DNA from: Peristeroidobacter soli
Lineage (GTDB): Bacteria; Pseudomonadota; Gammaproteobacteria; Steroidobacterales; Steroidobacteraceae
Reading direction: 5' to 3'
Length of the DNA stretch: 64,000 bases
NCBI RefSeq assembly: GCF_004138485.1
Contig: NZ_ML142848.1
Location: 904,640-968,639, forward strand
In this document: piece by piece, positions 24,739-35,256 of the stretch
Layout: each line of letters starts with the position of its first letter
Numbering within the stretch: the first letter of the stretch is position 1
Position numbers and translations under genes: made by a program
Notes under the pieces: model-generated
Databases searched by the model: none
What the model was told of the DNA's origin: nothing
Seen by the model: only the letters and a program-made list of their open reading frames with translations

Positions 24739-26244
24739 TTATTGAGCAGTGCCGCCGACGGTCAAGCCATCGACCCGCAGGGTCGGCTGGCCGACGCCCA
24801 CCGGGATGTCCTGCCCTTCCTTGCCGCAGGTACCGACGCCCTCGTCCAGCTTCAGATCGTTGCCGACCATCGACACCCGGCGCATGACTTCCGGCCCGTT
24901 GCCGATCAGCGTGGCGCCGCGCACGGGCGCGCCCAGCTTGCCGTTCTCGATCAGATAAGCCTCGCTGGCCGAGAACACGAACTTGCCCGAAGTGATATCC
25001 ACCTGACCGCCGCCGAAGTTGCGGCAATACAAGCCCTTCTGCACCGAGCCGATGATTTCCTGCGGATCGTGCTTGCCCGCCAGCATGTATGTATTCGTCA
25101 TGCGCGGCATGGTCATGTGCGCGAACGACTCGCGACGGCCATTACCCGTCGGCGCGACACCCATCAGTCGCGCATTCAGCTTGTCCTGCATGTAGCCGCG
25201 CAGGATGCCGTTCTCGATGAGCGTCGTGCACTGAGTCGGCACACCCTCATCGTCGATGTTCAACGAGCCACGACGCGAGCCGAGCGTGCCGTCATCGACG
25301 ATGGTGCACAGCTCGGACGCGACCTGCTCGCCGATCTTGCCGGAGAACGCCGAAGTCCCCTTGCGATTGAAGTCGCCTTCCAGACCGTGACCCACCGCTT
25401 CGTGCAACAACACGCCGGGCCAACCTGGGCCGAGCACCACGGTCATCGTGCCCGCGGGCGCCGGGACTGCGTCGAGATTCACCAACGCGCCGCGCACCGC
25501 TTCGTGCACCAGTTCTTTCCAACGATCCTTTTCCAGGAACTTGGCGAAGCCATAACGACCGCCCGTGCCCGCGTAACCCTGTTCGCGGCGACCGTCCTTC
25601 TCGACGATCACAGAAACATTCATGCGCACCAGCGGCCGCACGTCGGCGGCAACCGTACCGTCGCTCGCCATCACCAGCACGACTTCATGCGCGCCGGACA
25701 AGCTCGCCATCACCTGCGTCACGTGCGGATCGAGCCGACGCGCTTCGCGATCCACACGCTCGAGCAATTGCACCTTGTCGGTGTCGCTCAAACCTTCGAG
25801 CGGATCGAACGGCAGATACAACTGATGGCCGGCGGTCGAACGCCAGGCCTGCATGGATTTGTTTGCTCCGCTGCGCGCGATGGCGCGCGCGGCCAGCGAG
25901 GCTTCGGTCAGCGCCGGCAACACGATCTCATCCGAGTACGCGAAGCCCGTCTTCTCACCCGCGAGCGCGCGCACGCCGACGCCCTGCTCGATGCTGTGCG
26001 AACCGTCTTTGACGATGCCGTCTTCGAGCGACCACGACTCTTCGCGACTCAACTGAAAATACAAATCCGCGTAGTCGACGCTGTAGCCCATCACGCTGCC
26101 GAGCACGCTGGCGATGCGCTCGTCATCGAGACCCGAGGGCGCGAGAATGGCCTGACGCGCCACTTCCAGCGGCTGCGAGGCGTTGAAAGCCTTGGGCAAC
26201 TCCAGATGCAGACGATCGTGAACGGCGGTAACTGTGGTGCTCAT
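24739..26244 (-). CDS. tldD: metalloprotease TldD
   Basis: 501 aa from ATG 26244 (E. coli 481). Catalytic subunit of the TldD/PmbA protease. The zinc-binding HExxxH is present in [19 protein letters not shown]. Other family segments are [20 protein letters not shown] and [18 protein letters not shown]-like, [18 protein letters not shown] and the C-terminal Cys region [20 protein letters not shown]. It is the last gene of the maf-rng-yhdP-nit-tldD operon. Frames extending upstream to 26523 run through nit antisense and were rejected. Confidence 0.95.
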   Translation of the reverse strand: MSTTVTAVHDRLHLELPKAFNASQPLEVARQAILAPSGLDDERIASVLGSVMGYSVDYADLYFQLSREESWSLEDGIVKDGSHSIEQGVGVRALAGEKTGFAYSDEIVLPALTEASLAARAIARSGANKSMQAWRSTAGHQLYLPFDPLEGLSDTDKVQLLERVDREARRLDPHVTQVMASLSGAHEVVLVMASDGTVAADVRPLVRMNVSVIVEKDGRREQGYAGTGGRYGFAKFLEKDRWKELVHEAVRGALVNLDAVPAPAGTMTVVLGPGWPGVLLHEAVGHGLEGDFNRKGTSAFSGKIGEQVASELCTIVDDGTLGSRRGSLNIDDEGVPTQCTTLIENGILRGYMQDKLNARLMGVAPTGNGRRESFAHMTMPRMTNTYMLAGKHDPQEIIGSVQKGLYCRNFGGGQVDITSGKFVFSASEAYLIENGKLGAPVRGATLIGNGPEVMRRVSMVGNDLKLDEGVGTCGKEGQDIPVGVGQPTLRVDGLTVGGTAQ

Positions 26245-26278
26245 GCGCGTGAGGGTTCCTCGTGATCGGTCCGCGGCA

Positions 26279-27139
26279 TCAAAGAGTGGGCGCGATTGTA
26301 AAACGCCGGTGCGACAGCGCCGGGAATCGTTCGCGGAGTTCTTGTTGGACAGTGCGGTCGATTTCGGCCACTGCAAGGCCGGGACCGGCGTCGGCGACGC
26401 GAGAAAGGACCTGGCCCCAGGGATCCACGATGAGCGAGTCTCCCCAGGTCTCCCGCCCATTGGGGTGGATGCCACTTTGCGCTGGGGCCAGGACGTAGCA
26501 CAGATTCTCAACTGCCCGCGCACGCATCAACAATTCCCAATGTGCCTTACCCGTGGGTGCGGTAAACGCTGAAGGCAGGCTAAGGATTTCCGCCCCCTGC
26601 GCCTGAAGCACCCGAAATAATTCAGGAAAGCGTACGTCATAGCACACCGCCATGCCGATCCTGCCACAGGGGGTAGAGATGACCTTTGCCTGATTGCCAG
26701 GCGCGACAGTGGCGGATTCCCGATAGCGCTCATCGCGGGTCGGCGCCTCGCGATTCGGAATGCCTACATCGAACAGATGAATCTTGTCGTAACGGCCGAC
26801 GCAGCGACCGTGATCGTCGAACAGCAGCGACGCGGCCGCGACCCGATTGGGCTCATTCTCGACGCGCAGGGGAATCGTGCCGCCGATGATCCACAACCCC
26901 AGCTCACGCGCGCAGTGGCCCAGGAACGCCTGAATGGGCCCCTCGCCGGGTGTTTCAGCCACCGCGACCTTTTCGGCCTCCTTGCGGCCCATGATGGCGA
27001 AGTTTTCAGGCAGCGCGGCCAGCGTCGCGCCCTCGGCGCGCGCACGCTCCAACAAACTGCGCGCCATCGCGAGATTGGCTTCGACCTCGGGCGCCGAGGT
27101 CATTTGCAGGACAGCTGCTCGAAATGTGTTGTCAGTCAC
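26279..27139 (-). CDS. carbon-nitrogen hydrolase (nitrilase superfamily, NIT1/YbeM-like)
   Basis: 286 aa from GTG 27139. The nitrilase catalytic triad is visible: Glu in [12 protein letters not shown], Lys in [11 protein letters not shown] and Cys in [15 protein letters not shown]. Members of this clade act as deaminated glutathione amidases; that activity is an inference from similarity to NIT1. Start overlaps the yhdP stop by 8 nt and tldD follows 34 nt later. The rng-yhdP-nit-tldD order is conserved in many gammaproteobacteria. Confidence 0.9.
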   Translation of the reverse strand: MTDNTFRAAVLQMTSAPEVEANLAMARSLLERARAEGATLAALPENFAIMGRKEAEKVAVAETPGEGPIQAFLGHCARELGLWIIGGTIPLRVENEPNRVAAASLLFDDHGRCVGRYDKIHLFDVGIPNREAPTRDERYRESATVAPGNQAKVISTPCGRIGMAVCYDVRFPELFRVLQAQGAEILSLPSAFTAPTGKAHWELLMRARAVENLCYVLAPAQSGIHPNGRETWGDSLIVDPWGQVLSRVADAGPGLAVAEIDRTVQQELRERFPALSHRRFTIAPTL

Positions 27140-30100
27140 CCGTCACTTCCGCTTTGGCATCCGCCGCGTCGACACGTTCGACCACGGGGGCATCCCAAGG
27201 TCCGGTGATCCGATAGTAGCCGCGGGTGATGCCCTTGAGGGGCTCCTTGAAGACTTGCGAGAACAGCAACACCGCCGCGCCCACCACCGGACCACCGGCG
27301 AGCGCGCCGGCGACCGGCAACGACGCGCCGAGATTCCCCGTTACAACGGCCGTTTGGTCGTAATCGCGTGTGCCAAGACCGGTGCGACCCGCGATGCCGA
27401 TCTCGGCGGCGGGGCCTCTCAGCAACAGGTTGTTGGTGTAAGCATTGCCGTCGCGCAATTCGAAATCGCCGCGCACGGTGTCGAACGCCAGACCTTTCTC
27501 GGTGAGATCGCTGAAGTCCAACGCCAGGCGACGCGGCAACGCGCCGACACTGAACAATCCCAGCACGCGACCAGCGCCCGGCTGCAAATTCACGATCTGC
27601 CCGGTTTCGGCCTCGATGCGGATCGCACCCGATGCGTGCTCGAGAATGTTGCTGTCGTAGCCGCCATTCCACGCCAGGTCCGCCGTGATCGCGCCACGCT
27701 TGGCTTCGAGGAACGGCGTGTAGTTCAGCGCTTTCAACGTCGCCGCAACATCTTTGCTTTCGATGGATGCGTCCAGCGTGGAGCGCGGACCATCCACAGT
27801 CTTCAACCATTCTCCCTGCGCTTCGCCACGCACGGACTCGGCGAGGACGGTCGCGTTGTCGAAACGAATGCCTTGCGGGACTCGCGTTGCTTTCAAATCG
27901 ACTGCGCCAACGGTGCGAGTGCCGAGAAGCAGGTTGCCCACGTAGATCTGCATGTTCGGCAGAATTCGTGGGTCCAGGTCTTGGTCATCAGCTTTCCTGG
28001 CCGCATCTGGCTGCTCTTCGTTCGGCACTTTGTCGATGACCAGGCGCTCCATCGTCGCGCGCAGCGGCTGCGTTCCCGTGAACACTTCCGGAATCAACAC
28101 CTGGCCCGTGGCACTGTCGCCGCTCACGTCGACCCGCCAGCCACTCTGAGTCGATTGCAACACGCCGCGCAGATCGGGGAAGCGATAGCCGAACATTTGA
28201 AAGTCGGCGACTCGCACATTCGCGGCCTGCAGATAATCCGACAGCTTCGGACCGTCGTCGTTGCGTGCCGGGGCACCGGGAGCCGGGTCAGGACCGCGCA
28301 GCGCGAGCCAGTCATCCAGAACGAAACGTTGCACATTGCCTTCGATCCGGAACCCGCGATGACTGGGAAGCGCGGGCGCAATCGCGTCGGCGCGTACACC
28401 GCCACGATCCAGCGTCCAACCATCATCAGACGCACGCAGCCGGATCAACGCTCTCAGGTCGCCGTAGGCGGTACGCGACACCAGCTGTTCATCGTCGATG
28501 TCCAAAGCCACTTGCAACGGCCGCTCATCGGCCACGGCCTTGCCGACGGGCTCCGGCAAAATGATTGCCAGCCCACGCAGATTGGAATCGATTTTGATGT
28601 TGCGACGCTGAGCGGCTGCGCTGTCGCCGCTCGCGATCGGCATGCTCACGTGATAATCGCTGGCGCCACTGAGTTTCACCGTGGCCGGCAACGAGAACAG
28701 CGAGTGCAGTTCGGCGGCCTCCGCGTGACCCTGTGCATCGAGCTGCGAGGCATTGGCATTCTGCTGCTCGATCTTCACGCTCAGCGGCCCGCCGAGGAAC
28801 CGGCCTTTCAGATCCGCCTCGGCGATCAATGAATTCTTGACCGTCAGCTCGCCGGTCAGCGACTGCACCGGAGCGGAAATCTTTTGCATCGTCACGGTGG
28901 CATCGGCAAAGCGCGCCGTGACATCGATCTTGCGATGGTCGAGATTCTTCAGCGGCAGTTCCAACCGCACATCGGCGCTCATCGGACCACGTCCGCCCAA
29001 GCGCGCGAATGTTTCGCCGAGTCTTGGACCGATCGGGCTGGCCTTCACGAACGCCAGGCCCGCATCCAGATCGCTGGCGGCCGCCGCCTTGATCGACAGC
29101 TGATTCTGTCTGAAATCCGGAATGTCGGCCGTCGCCTGGCTCATGCGCAGGTCGCCGATCATGGCGGAGGTCGCATGCACTCGCATGCCTTGATTGCGGA
29201 ACTCGACTTCAGCCATCAGATCGCGCGCCGGCTGCCAGCCTTCCTGATAATCGAACAGCGCGTTCTCGACCTGGGCGCGCGCCAGGAAGGTTCCTTCATT
29301 CTTACGGAACGGGAACTGACGCATCGGGCCTTTGTAGGTGAACTCGGCGGTGGCGATCCGGCCGTCGACCAGCGCGTGATCGAACCACTCCAGCGTCTTC
29401 GGTCCCAGCTTGTCGGCCGGCAGATATTTGTGAGTCGAGCCGACTTTGAGATCTTCGCCCTGCGCGAACAGATCCATGACCGGCGACGTGCCGTCGCTGG
29501 GCAAGGTCAGATGCATGCGCGCCACGGCGCGACCGTCATCGCCCTGCACCCGGAACTGATCGGTGCTCACGATCAGACCCGCATCGGTTCGCTGCCACGA
29601 CAGCACCCCTTCGGCGGAGGACGCCACCAGCACATCACGAAACGTTCGCGGCAGACTGAACTCGATGACCTTGGACGCGAGCCGCAGCTGACCTGCGTGA
29701 TCGTTGAGATCCACGCTGCCGGTGATGCCCGTGACGCCCGGTGCCTGCAACACCGGCTCGATTCCAATGTTGTCGAGCTTGGTTTCCAGCGAGTAAGTGA
29801 CGGGCACATCCGGCGCCGTGCGCGCGAACGAAAACTTCACATCCGTCAACGCGCCTCTGGCCTGCATCGCGCGCACCCGCGCCAATGCCTCGCTTTCCGG
29901 CGCGTAGGCCAGCCAGGGCCAGATGTTCGCCAGCACGATGCGATCCGCTTCGCCGCTGACCTGGAGCATGCCTCGATCGTTGCGCGACCAGCGCGCGGCG
30001 ATCTTCTTTGCCTGCCACGACGAGTCGCTGCGAATCGCGTCCACATCCGACAGCGTGACGCTCCACTGGTTGTCGGCCTTCTGGGCATTCAGGGCGAAGG

Positions 30101-31118
30101 CCAGTCGCGAGTAGCTCAGGATTTGTGGCGCGACCGGCGCGGGTTCTTCTGCAACCACCGCCGGCTCGGGCTCGATCGGATGTTTCGGCGCCGGTTTCGG
30201 TGGATCGTCACTCGACACGAATGGCACGAGCGGCGCTGCCTTCGGCAACGGAGTCGTCCACACCGGCAGCTCCGTGGTGAGCTGGCCCACATCGACAGCC
30301 GCCGACAGCTGCAACAGCTGCGCGCCTTTCAACGTGCCGCTCACCCGTAACGCGCCGTGGCCACTCTCCGGAGCCGGCCAGGCATCGGGCAACAAATCGG
30401 CCCAGCCGGCCAGATCCAGCTTCTGTCCTGCGACGTTGAACGTGGACAGCAATGTGCTGGAGTTTTCGAGCGCGCCTTCGGCCGTGGCGCTGAATTTCAA
30501 TTCCTCGCCCAGGGTCTTCGGCAAGGACGCCGTGCCCTTCAAGTCCATCGAGTCGGTGCTGCGCTTGAGCTCGAAACTCACGCCCGACAACGACCACGGG
30601 CCTCGGCCGGTGATCGCATCCCGGAACGAGACCACGGCGTCGTGCACGACGAAGCGGCCGGTCGGTAATTGTTCCAACGAGATCGGCTTGATCTCGCGTT
30701 CGGGCAGCGCGCTTTGCCCGAGCAATTGAATCTTGCCTTCGGTGGTGCGGATCAGCGCGATCTGCGGCGCCTCGAGCGAGAAGCGCCCGCCGGTGATACG
30801 ACCGTTGGCGATGGAATTCCAGAGATCGAAACCGACGCTGCCCCGGCGCGCAACGAACAAGGTTCGCGTGCGATCCGGCGTGCGCACCACCGCGTCGTCG
30901 AACACCAGCTCCGGACCATACAGCCGCAGCCGCGCGCTCAAGGATCGGAACTCGACGATCAGTCCGCTGCGCTCACCGATCCAGTCCTGCAGTTGTACTC
31001 GATATTCCGGCACGCGCCCGACGATGAAGCCGAACGTCGCGAACAACAGGCCCACGATCATGGCCAGCACCACCAGAGTGCCGAGCAGCCATTTGAGAAT
31101 TTTACGTGGGCGGGACAT
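27132..31118 (-). CDS. yhdP: AsmA-like outer-membrane lipid transport protein YhdP
   Basis: 1328 aa, close to the E. coli length of 1266. One N-terminal membrane anchor (LLGTLVVLAMIVGLLFATFG) is followed by a very long periplasmic beta-rich domain typical of bridge-like lipid transfer proteins, and an AsmA-C region near the end (GIAGRTGLGTRDYDQTAVVT). YhdP with TamB and YdbH moves phospholipids between the membranes in E. coli. A Pro/Glu-rich insert (about residues 300-330, PKPAPKHPIEPEPAVVAEEP) is a variation of this copy. It sits 24 nt after rng. Confidence 0.92.
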   Translation of the reverse strand: MSRPRKILKWLLGTLVVLAMIVGLLFATFGFIVGRVPEYRVQLQDWIGERSGLIVEFRSLSARLRLYGPELVFDDAVVRTPDRTRTLFVARRGSVGFDLWNSIANGRITGGRFSLEAPQIALIRTTEGKIQLLGQSALPEREIKPISLEQLPTGRFVVHDAVVSFRDAITGRGPWSLSGVSFELKRSTDSMDLKGTASLPKTLGEELKFSATAEGALENSSTLLSTFNVAGQKLDLAGWADLLPDAWPAPESGHGALRVSGTLKGAQLLQLSAAVDVGQLTTELPVWTTPLPKAAPLVPFVSSDDPPKPAPKHPIEPEPAVVAEEPAPVAPQILSYSRLAFALNAQKADNQWSVTLSDVDAIRSDSSWQAKKIAARWSRNDRGMLQVSGEADRIVLANIWPWLAYAPESEALARVRAMQARGALTDVKFSFARTAPDVPVTYSLETKLDNIGIEPVLQAPGVTGITGSVDLNDHAGQLRLASKVIEFSLPRTFRDVLVASSAEGVLSWQRTDAGLIVSTDQFRVQGDDGRAVARMHLTLPSDGTSPVMDLFAQGEDLKVGSTHKYLPADKLGPKTLEWFDHALVDGRIATAEFTYKGPMRQFPFRKNEGTFLARAQVENALFDYQEGWQPARDLMAEVEFRNQGMRVHATSAMIGDLRMSQATADIPDFRQNQLSIKAAAASDLDAGLAFVKASPIGPRLGETFARLGGRGPMSADVRLELPLKNLDHRKIDVTARFADATVTMQKISAPVQSLTGELTVKNSLIAEADLKGRFLGGPLSVKIEQQNANASQLDAQGHAEAAELHSLFSLPATVKLSGASDYHVSMPIASGDSAAAQRRNIKIDSNLRGLAIILPEPVGKAVADERPLQVALDIDDEQLVSRTAYGDLRALIRLRASDDGWTLDRGGVRADAIAPALPSHRGFRIEGNVQRFVLDDWLALRGPDPAPGAPARNDDGPKLSDYLQAANVRVADFQMFGYRFPDLRGVLQSTQSGWRVDVSGDSATGQVLIPEVFTGTQPLRATMERLVIDKVPNEEQPDAARKADDQDLDPRILPNMQIYVGNLLLGTRTVGAVDLKATRVPQGIRFDNATVLAESVRGEAQGEWLKTVDGPRSTLDASIESKDVAATLKALNYTPFLEAKRGAITADLAWNGGYDSNILEHASGAIRIEAETGQIVNLQPGAGRVLGLFSVGALPRRLALDFSDLTEKGLAFDTVRGDFELRDGNAYTNNLLLRGPAAEIGIAGRTGLGTRDYDQTAVVTGNLGASLPVAGALAGGPVVGAAVLLFSQVFKEPLKGITRGYYRITGPWDAPVVERVDAADAKAEVTGD

Positions 31119-31142
31119 TACTCAGAAGGCATCACACTGCAA

Positions 31143-32627
31143 TCACATCAACACCACATCGTACTGATCCTGCTGGTACAGCGCTTCGGTCTGAAGACGG
31201 ATGGGCTTGCCGGTGTGCACTTCCAGCTCGGCCAGCGCCGCCGACTCCTCATCCAGCAGCCGTTCGATCACATCCTGGTGCGCCAGTACCATCAGTTCCT
31301 GGAACTGGAATTGACGCGACTGTCGCAGAATCTCGCGGAAGATCTCGTAACAAACTGTTTCGGTGGTCTTGACGAAGCCGCGCCCCTCGCAGGTTGGACA
31401 CGCCGAGCACAGCATATGTTCGAGACTCTCGCGGGTGCGCTTGCGGGTCATCTCGACCAGGCCCAGCGGCGACACCGACGAAATGTGATTCTTGGCATGA
31501 TCGGCGGCCAGCGATTTCTCCAGCGCCTGCAGCACCTGCTTGCGATGCTCCTCTTCCTCCATGTCGATGAAGTCGATGATGATGATGCCGCCCAGATTAC
31601 GTAAGCGTAATTGACGCGCGATCGCCACGGCCGCTTCCAGATTGGTCCGGAAAATCGTCTCTTCGAGCGAGCGCTGGCCCACATAGGCGCCGGTGTTCAC
31701 ATCGATGGTGGTCATCGATTCGGTCTGGTCGAAAATCAGATGGCCGCCGGATTTCAGCGGCACCTTGCGCTCCAGCGACTTCTGTATCTCGTCCTCGACG
31801 CCGTACAGATCGAAGATCGGGCGTTCGCCGCGATACAGCTCGATGCGTTCGGTCATCTCCGGCATGAAGGTGCGGGCAAATTCGATCATGCGCTGATGCG
31901 TCTCGGGTTGATCGACACCGACGTGCTCGATGCCGCTCGATACCACGTCGCGCATGACGCGCACCGGCAACGGCAGATCCTCGTGCACCAGATTGCCCGG
32001 CTTCGCCGCCGCCGCTTTCTCGCTGAGCACGCTCCAGAGCTTTTGCAGAAACATCATGTCGGCGCGCAACGCGTCCGGGGTCGCGCCCTCAGCAGCAGTA
32101 CGCACGATATAACCGCCAGGTTCATCGGCCCGCACGAACAGGTTCGCGGCCTCGCGCAGCCGCTGCCGCTCAGCCTCGTCTTCGATGCGTGCCGAAATTC
32201 CGATGCCGCGGCCCTTGGGCATATAAACCAGATACCGTGACGGAATCGTGATGAACGTCGTCAGACGGGCGCCCTTGGTGCCGAGCGGATCCTTCAGCAC
32301 CTGGACCAATATTTCGCCCCCTTCGCTGACCAGAGTCTGAATATCCGGCGTCCGGCCCTCGTCCACCGGCAGATCGGGGCTGCCGTTTTCACCCACCGCC
32401 GGATGCACGATGTCGGAGGCGTGCAAGAACGCGGTGCGCTCCAGGCCGATATCGACGAAGGCCGCCTGCATGCCCGGCAGCACGCGGGATACACGTCCCT
32501 TGTAAATGTTGCTGATGAGGCCGCGCTTGTTGGCCCGCTCCAGAAAGATTTCCTGCAGCACGCCGTTTTCGACCAGGGCGGCGCGCGCCTCGCGGGGGCT
32601 GATGTTGATCAGGATCTCGGCCGTCAT
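31143..32627 (-). CDS. rng: ribonuclease G
   Basis: 494 aa (E. coli 489), 5' sensor endoribonuclease involved in 16S rRNA 5' maturation and mRNA decay. S1 domain around residues 35-125 (NIYKGRVSRVLPGMQAAFVD). The catalytic Asp residues lie in TTIDVNTGAYVGQRSLEET and IIIIDFIDMEEEEHR. The zinc-link motif is CPTCEGRGFV. It lacks the long C-terminal scaffold that defines RNase E. ATG 32627 overlaps the maf stop by 4 nt. Confidence 0.96.
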   Translation of the reverse strand: MTAEILINISPREARAALVENGVLQEIFLERANKRGLISNIYKGRVSRVLPGMQAAFVDIGLERTAFLHASDIVHPAVGENGSPDLPVDEGRTPDIQTLVSEGGEILVQVLKDPLGTKGARLTTFITIPSRYLVYMPKGRGIGISARIEDEAERQRLREAANLFVRADEPGGYIVRTAAEGATPDALRADMMFLQKLWSVLSEKAAAAKPGNLVHEDLPLPVRVMRDVVSSGIEHVGVDQPETHQRMIEFARTFMPEMTERIELYRGERPIFDLYGVEDEIQKSLERKVPLKSGGHLIFDQTESMTTIDVNTGAYVGQRSLEETIFRTNLEAAVAIARQLRLRNLGGIIIIDFIDMEEEEHRKQVLQALEKSLAADHAKNHISSVSPLGLVEMTRKRTRESLEHMLCSACPTCEGRGFVKTTETVCYEIFREILRQSRQFQFQELMVLAHQDVIERLLDEESAALAELEVHTGKPIRLQTEALYQQDQYDVVLM

Positions 32628-33238
32628 CCCTGAACCTCGCTCGCGTTTCTGTGCGCGCTCAGCAATTCGGCGGTCTCGAACAGCGGCAGGCCCATGATGC
32701 CGGAGTAACTCCCAGCGATGTGCCGGATGAACACGGCGCCGCGCCCCTGGATGGCATAGCCACCCGCCTTGTCGGCAGGTTCCCCCGTGCGCCAGTAGGC
32801 CCTTATCTCCGCCTGTGTCAGTTCACGGAACGTGACATCGCTGATGCTCAGGCGCACCTCGCTGCCGCTGTCGCTGCGGACCGCGACGGCCGTGTGCACC
32901 TGATGAGTACGCCCGGACAGCAATTGGAGCATCCGGACACAGTCATCTTCGTCGGCCGGCTTGCCGAGGATGCTTTGATCGACGACGACAGTCGTGTCCG
33001 AGCCGAGCACGGGCAGGCGCCGCTCTTTGGGAAGGCTGCCCCAGAGGGTGTCGGCCTTCAGGGCGGCGAGCCGTGTGACATATTTTTCCGGCGCCTCGGC
33101 CCCGCTCACGGACTCGTCGACGGCCACCGGCGCGACCCGGTGCGCGACCCCGATCTGAGTCAGCAGTGCGCTACGGCGTGGCGACGCCGAGGCCAGATAG
33201 ATCAACGGCTTGGCGGATGAATTTGGGGTTTCTGACAT
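32624..33238 (-). CDS. maf: Maf-family nucleoside triphosphate pyrophosphatase (YhdE-like)
   Basis: 204 aa. Motifs are IYLASASPRRSALLTQIGV, YVTRLAALKAD, VLGSDTTVVVDQSILGKP and the C-terminal GAVFIRHIAGSYSGIMGLP. The sequence pattern is of the YhdE branch, which hydrolyses dTTP/UTP. First gene of the maf-rng-yhdP-nit-tldD operon. A TATCCT hexamer lies 7 nt before ATG 33238 without a Shine-Dalgarno. Confidence 0.93.
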   Translation of the reverse strand: MSETPNSSAKPLIYLASASPRRSALLTQIGVAHRVAPVAVDESVSGAEAPEKYVTRLAALKADTLWGSLPKERRLPVLGSDTTVVVDQSILGKPADEDDCVRMLQLLSGRTHQVHTAVAVRSDSGSEVRLSISDVTFRELTQAEIRAYWRTGEPADKAGGYAIQGRGAVFIRHIAGSYSGIMGLPLFETAELLSAHRNASEVQG

Positions 33239-33289
33239 GCGCCGAAGGATACAGGATGAGCTACCTCCTGTACCCTCGAACGGTGCCGG

Positions 33290-34234
33290 TCAGAATTGCT
33301 GGTTGGCCAGGAACACGTCCAGGTCGGCATCCGAGAAAAACACCAGCGACACCTGCTCGATCGCATCGGCTCTCGCCAGCCCCTCGCTGATCGCGGTCGA
33401 CGCGATCGCCGCCGCCTCGTCCTTCGGATAGCCATAAGCACCGGTGGAAATCGCCGGAAACGCCACCGAGCCCAACGAATGGCTGGCCGCGATCGCCAGG
33501 GACTTCTTGTAGCAGGACGCGAGCAGCGTATCGGGCTGCTGATCCCGGCCCCAGACCGGCCCGACGGTATGAATCACGTAACGCGCCGGCAGCTTGCCCG
33601 CCGTCGTCAGCACCGCTTCGCCCGCCGGCAAGCCGCGCGGATAACAGGTTTCCCGCAGCTCCTGACAGGCCCGCAGGATCTCCCCACCGCCGCGTCGATG
33701 AATGGCGCCGTCGACGCCGCCACCGCCCAGCAACGAGGAATTGGCCGCGTTCACGACCGCATCGACGGGCAGCCCGGTGATGTCGCCGGTGCGCACCTCG
33801 ACCCGCCCCCCCAGGAATGTGTGACTCATGTTGGCCTCCGGACGGTCCTCCCCACGCACCCAGCGCAGGGCTGCGGCCGGCTCCTCGAACATGCGCAACT
33901 TTATGTCAGAGCCGACGGCTTCACTGATCAGAATCAGCACGTGCGCGGCGGCGGCGAGGTTGCCGGGCTTGAAAAGTGCGGCCCAGCGCACTTCGCAAGG
34001 AACCGCAATGTGCACCAGGTAGTCGCGGCAACGCTGGATTTCGCTGTAATCCCAGTTGCCGTACGCCTCGCGGTAGTCGGCGATGGCATGCATGCCCGGG
34101 ACATATTCCGGATCGGCTCGTGCCTGATTCAGCAACTCCATCAACGAATCCGCCGTCAACTCGCCCCAGACTTTGAGTCTGATCAGGTTCGCGCCGGCGT
34201 CGATCGAGTAGCTGGACTCCATGACTATCGCCAT
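33290..34234 (-). CDS. STAS-like domain fused to a macro domain (YmdB-like)
   Basis: 314 aa from ATG 34234. Residues 1-130 (SYSIDAGANLIRLKVWGELT onwards) resemble the SpoIIAA-like/STAS-type domain, of unknown role here. Residues 136-314 form a complete macro domain: VRTGDITGLPVDAVVNAANS, LLGGGGVDGAIHRRGG with the ADP-ribose loops, and FPAISTGAYGYPKDEAA. Macro domains bind or hydrolyse ADP-ribose and O-acetyl-ADP-ribose. An internal ATG at 33829 starts exactly at the macro domain and carries GGAGG five nt upstream, so a separate 179-aa macro protein is also likely. ATG 34279 is another upstream start, but it overlaps a probable -10 (TATGAT). Confidence 0.85.
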   Translation of the reverse strand: MAIVMESSYSIDAGANLIRLKVWGELTADSLMELLNQARADPEYVPGMHAIADYREAYGNWDYSEIQRCRDYLVHIAVPCEVRWAALFKPGNLAAAAHVLILISEAVGSDIKLRMFEEPAAALRWVRGEDRPEANMSHTFLGGRVEVRTGDITGLPVDAVVNAANSSLLGGGGVDGAIHRRGGGEILRACQELRETCYPRGLPAGEAVLTTAGKLPARYVIHTVGPVWGRDQQPDTLLASCYKKSLAIAASHSLGSVAFPAISTGAYGYPKDEAAAIASTAISEGLARADAIEQVSLVFFSDADLDVFLANQQF

Positions 34235-34413
34235 AACTTCGATCCCATCCTGGCCAATGCCGTGGCCGCTTCCTATCATAACCTCGTCACGTACATTTGC
34301 GACTGTGCCGTGGCAATGGATGTGCTGAGGGAATCAACTTAGGATGTTTTATACATCGATGCTACCGATGTCGAGTCAACCGTTCGCGCACACGAATACG
34401 AGCAGGGTCACGG

Positions 34414-35253
34414 ATGCGCCCAGAGGATAAAAAATCTCCCGGCAGTCGGCAGCGCACGGCGTTTCCGGTCATCCCCGGCTATCGCTTTCTGCAGACCATC
34501 GCGCGCTCGCCGAAGTCCGAGGTGCACGTCGCCTTGTCGGTGGAGTTGGGTCACAACGTGGCGGTGAAGGTGCTGCGCACCGGACCGCTGTCGACCCTCG
34601 AAGCCGGCGAGGAAGAACGCTTCGATCGCGAGCGCGAACTACTGATGCGCATCAAACATCCGGCCATCGTCGATGTTTACGACTGGGGGCACGGCGAGGA
34701 CTTTCGTTACATCGTCACCGAATATTTCCCGGGCGGCAGTCTGGAATTGCGGATTCGCAACCTGATGACAGCGACAGACAGCGTGGACATCTTTCTGCAG
34801 ATCGCCGCGGCCCTGCAGGTGGTGCACGCCGCCAACCTATGTCATCGCGACCTCAAGCCCGCCAATGTGATGATGCGTCCCGACGGGCGCATCGTGCTCA
34901 TCGACTTCGGGCTGGCCAAACATTTGGGCACAGCGCACACCAACGCGGGTGAAGTGCGAGGCTCGCCCTATTACATCAGCCCGGAACAGGCGGAAGGCGC
35001 CGAGGTCGATCAGCGCAGCGATATCTACAGCCTGGGCATCATGTTCTACGAAATGCTGACCGGTCAGCGGCCCTTCAGAGGAACCTCGGTGATTGGGATC
35101 ATACAATCACATCGCAACGACCCGATTCCGGTGTTGCCGGAGCCGCTGAGTCGTTTTCAACGCTTGATCGATGGGATGCTGGCGAAGGAACCGTCCGAAC
35201 GATTCCCCACTGTGGCGTCGGCGGTTGCGGAGATGGCCCGGCTCAAAGTCTGA
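34414..35253 (+). CDS. soluble Hanks-type serine/threonine protein kinase
   Basis: 279 aa from ATG 34414; earlier starts add unrelated Arg/Cys-rich residues. The kinase domain fills the protein: Lys in VAVKVLRTGP, catalytic loop LCHRDLKPANVMM, DFG in VLIDFGLAKHLG, and activation end GSPYYISPEQAEGAEVDQRS. The glycine loop (TIARSPKSEVHVAL) lacks the GxGxxG pattern. No membrane segment or PASTA repeats follow the domain, so this is a cytosolic kinase. It lies divergent from the macro gene and convergent with rlmH, 3 nt apart. Confidence 0.9.
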   Translation: MRPEDKKSPGSRQRTAFPVIPGYRFLQTIARSPKSEVHVALSVELGHNVAVKVLRTGPLSTLEAGEEERFDRERELLMRIKHPAIVDVYDWGHGEDFRYIVTEYFPGGSLELRIRNLMTATDSVDIFLQIAAALQVVHAANLCHRDLKPANVMMRPDGRIVLIDFGLAKHLGTAHTNAGEVRGSPYYISPEQAEGAEVDQRSDIYSLGIMFYEMLTGQRPFRGTSVIGIIQSHRNDPIPVLPEPLSRFQRLIDGMLAKEPSERFPTVASAVAEMARLKV

Positions 35254-35256
35254 GCG

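Noticed and set aside
24565-26265. 566-codon plus-strand frame
   Set aside because: Antisense to tldD; His/Arg/Ala-rich, no domain.
26934-30350. long plus-strand frames of 632 and 488 codons
   Set aside because: Antisense to nit and yhdP, with shadow-type composition.
33239-33289. terminator between the macro gene and maf
   Set aside because: TACAGGA/TCCTGTA can pair over 7 bp but with no U-tract, and it overlaps the maf promoter candidate.
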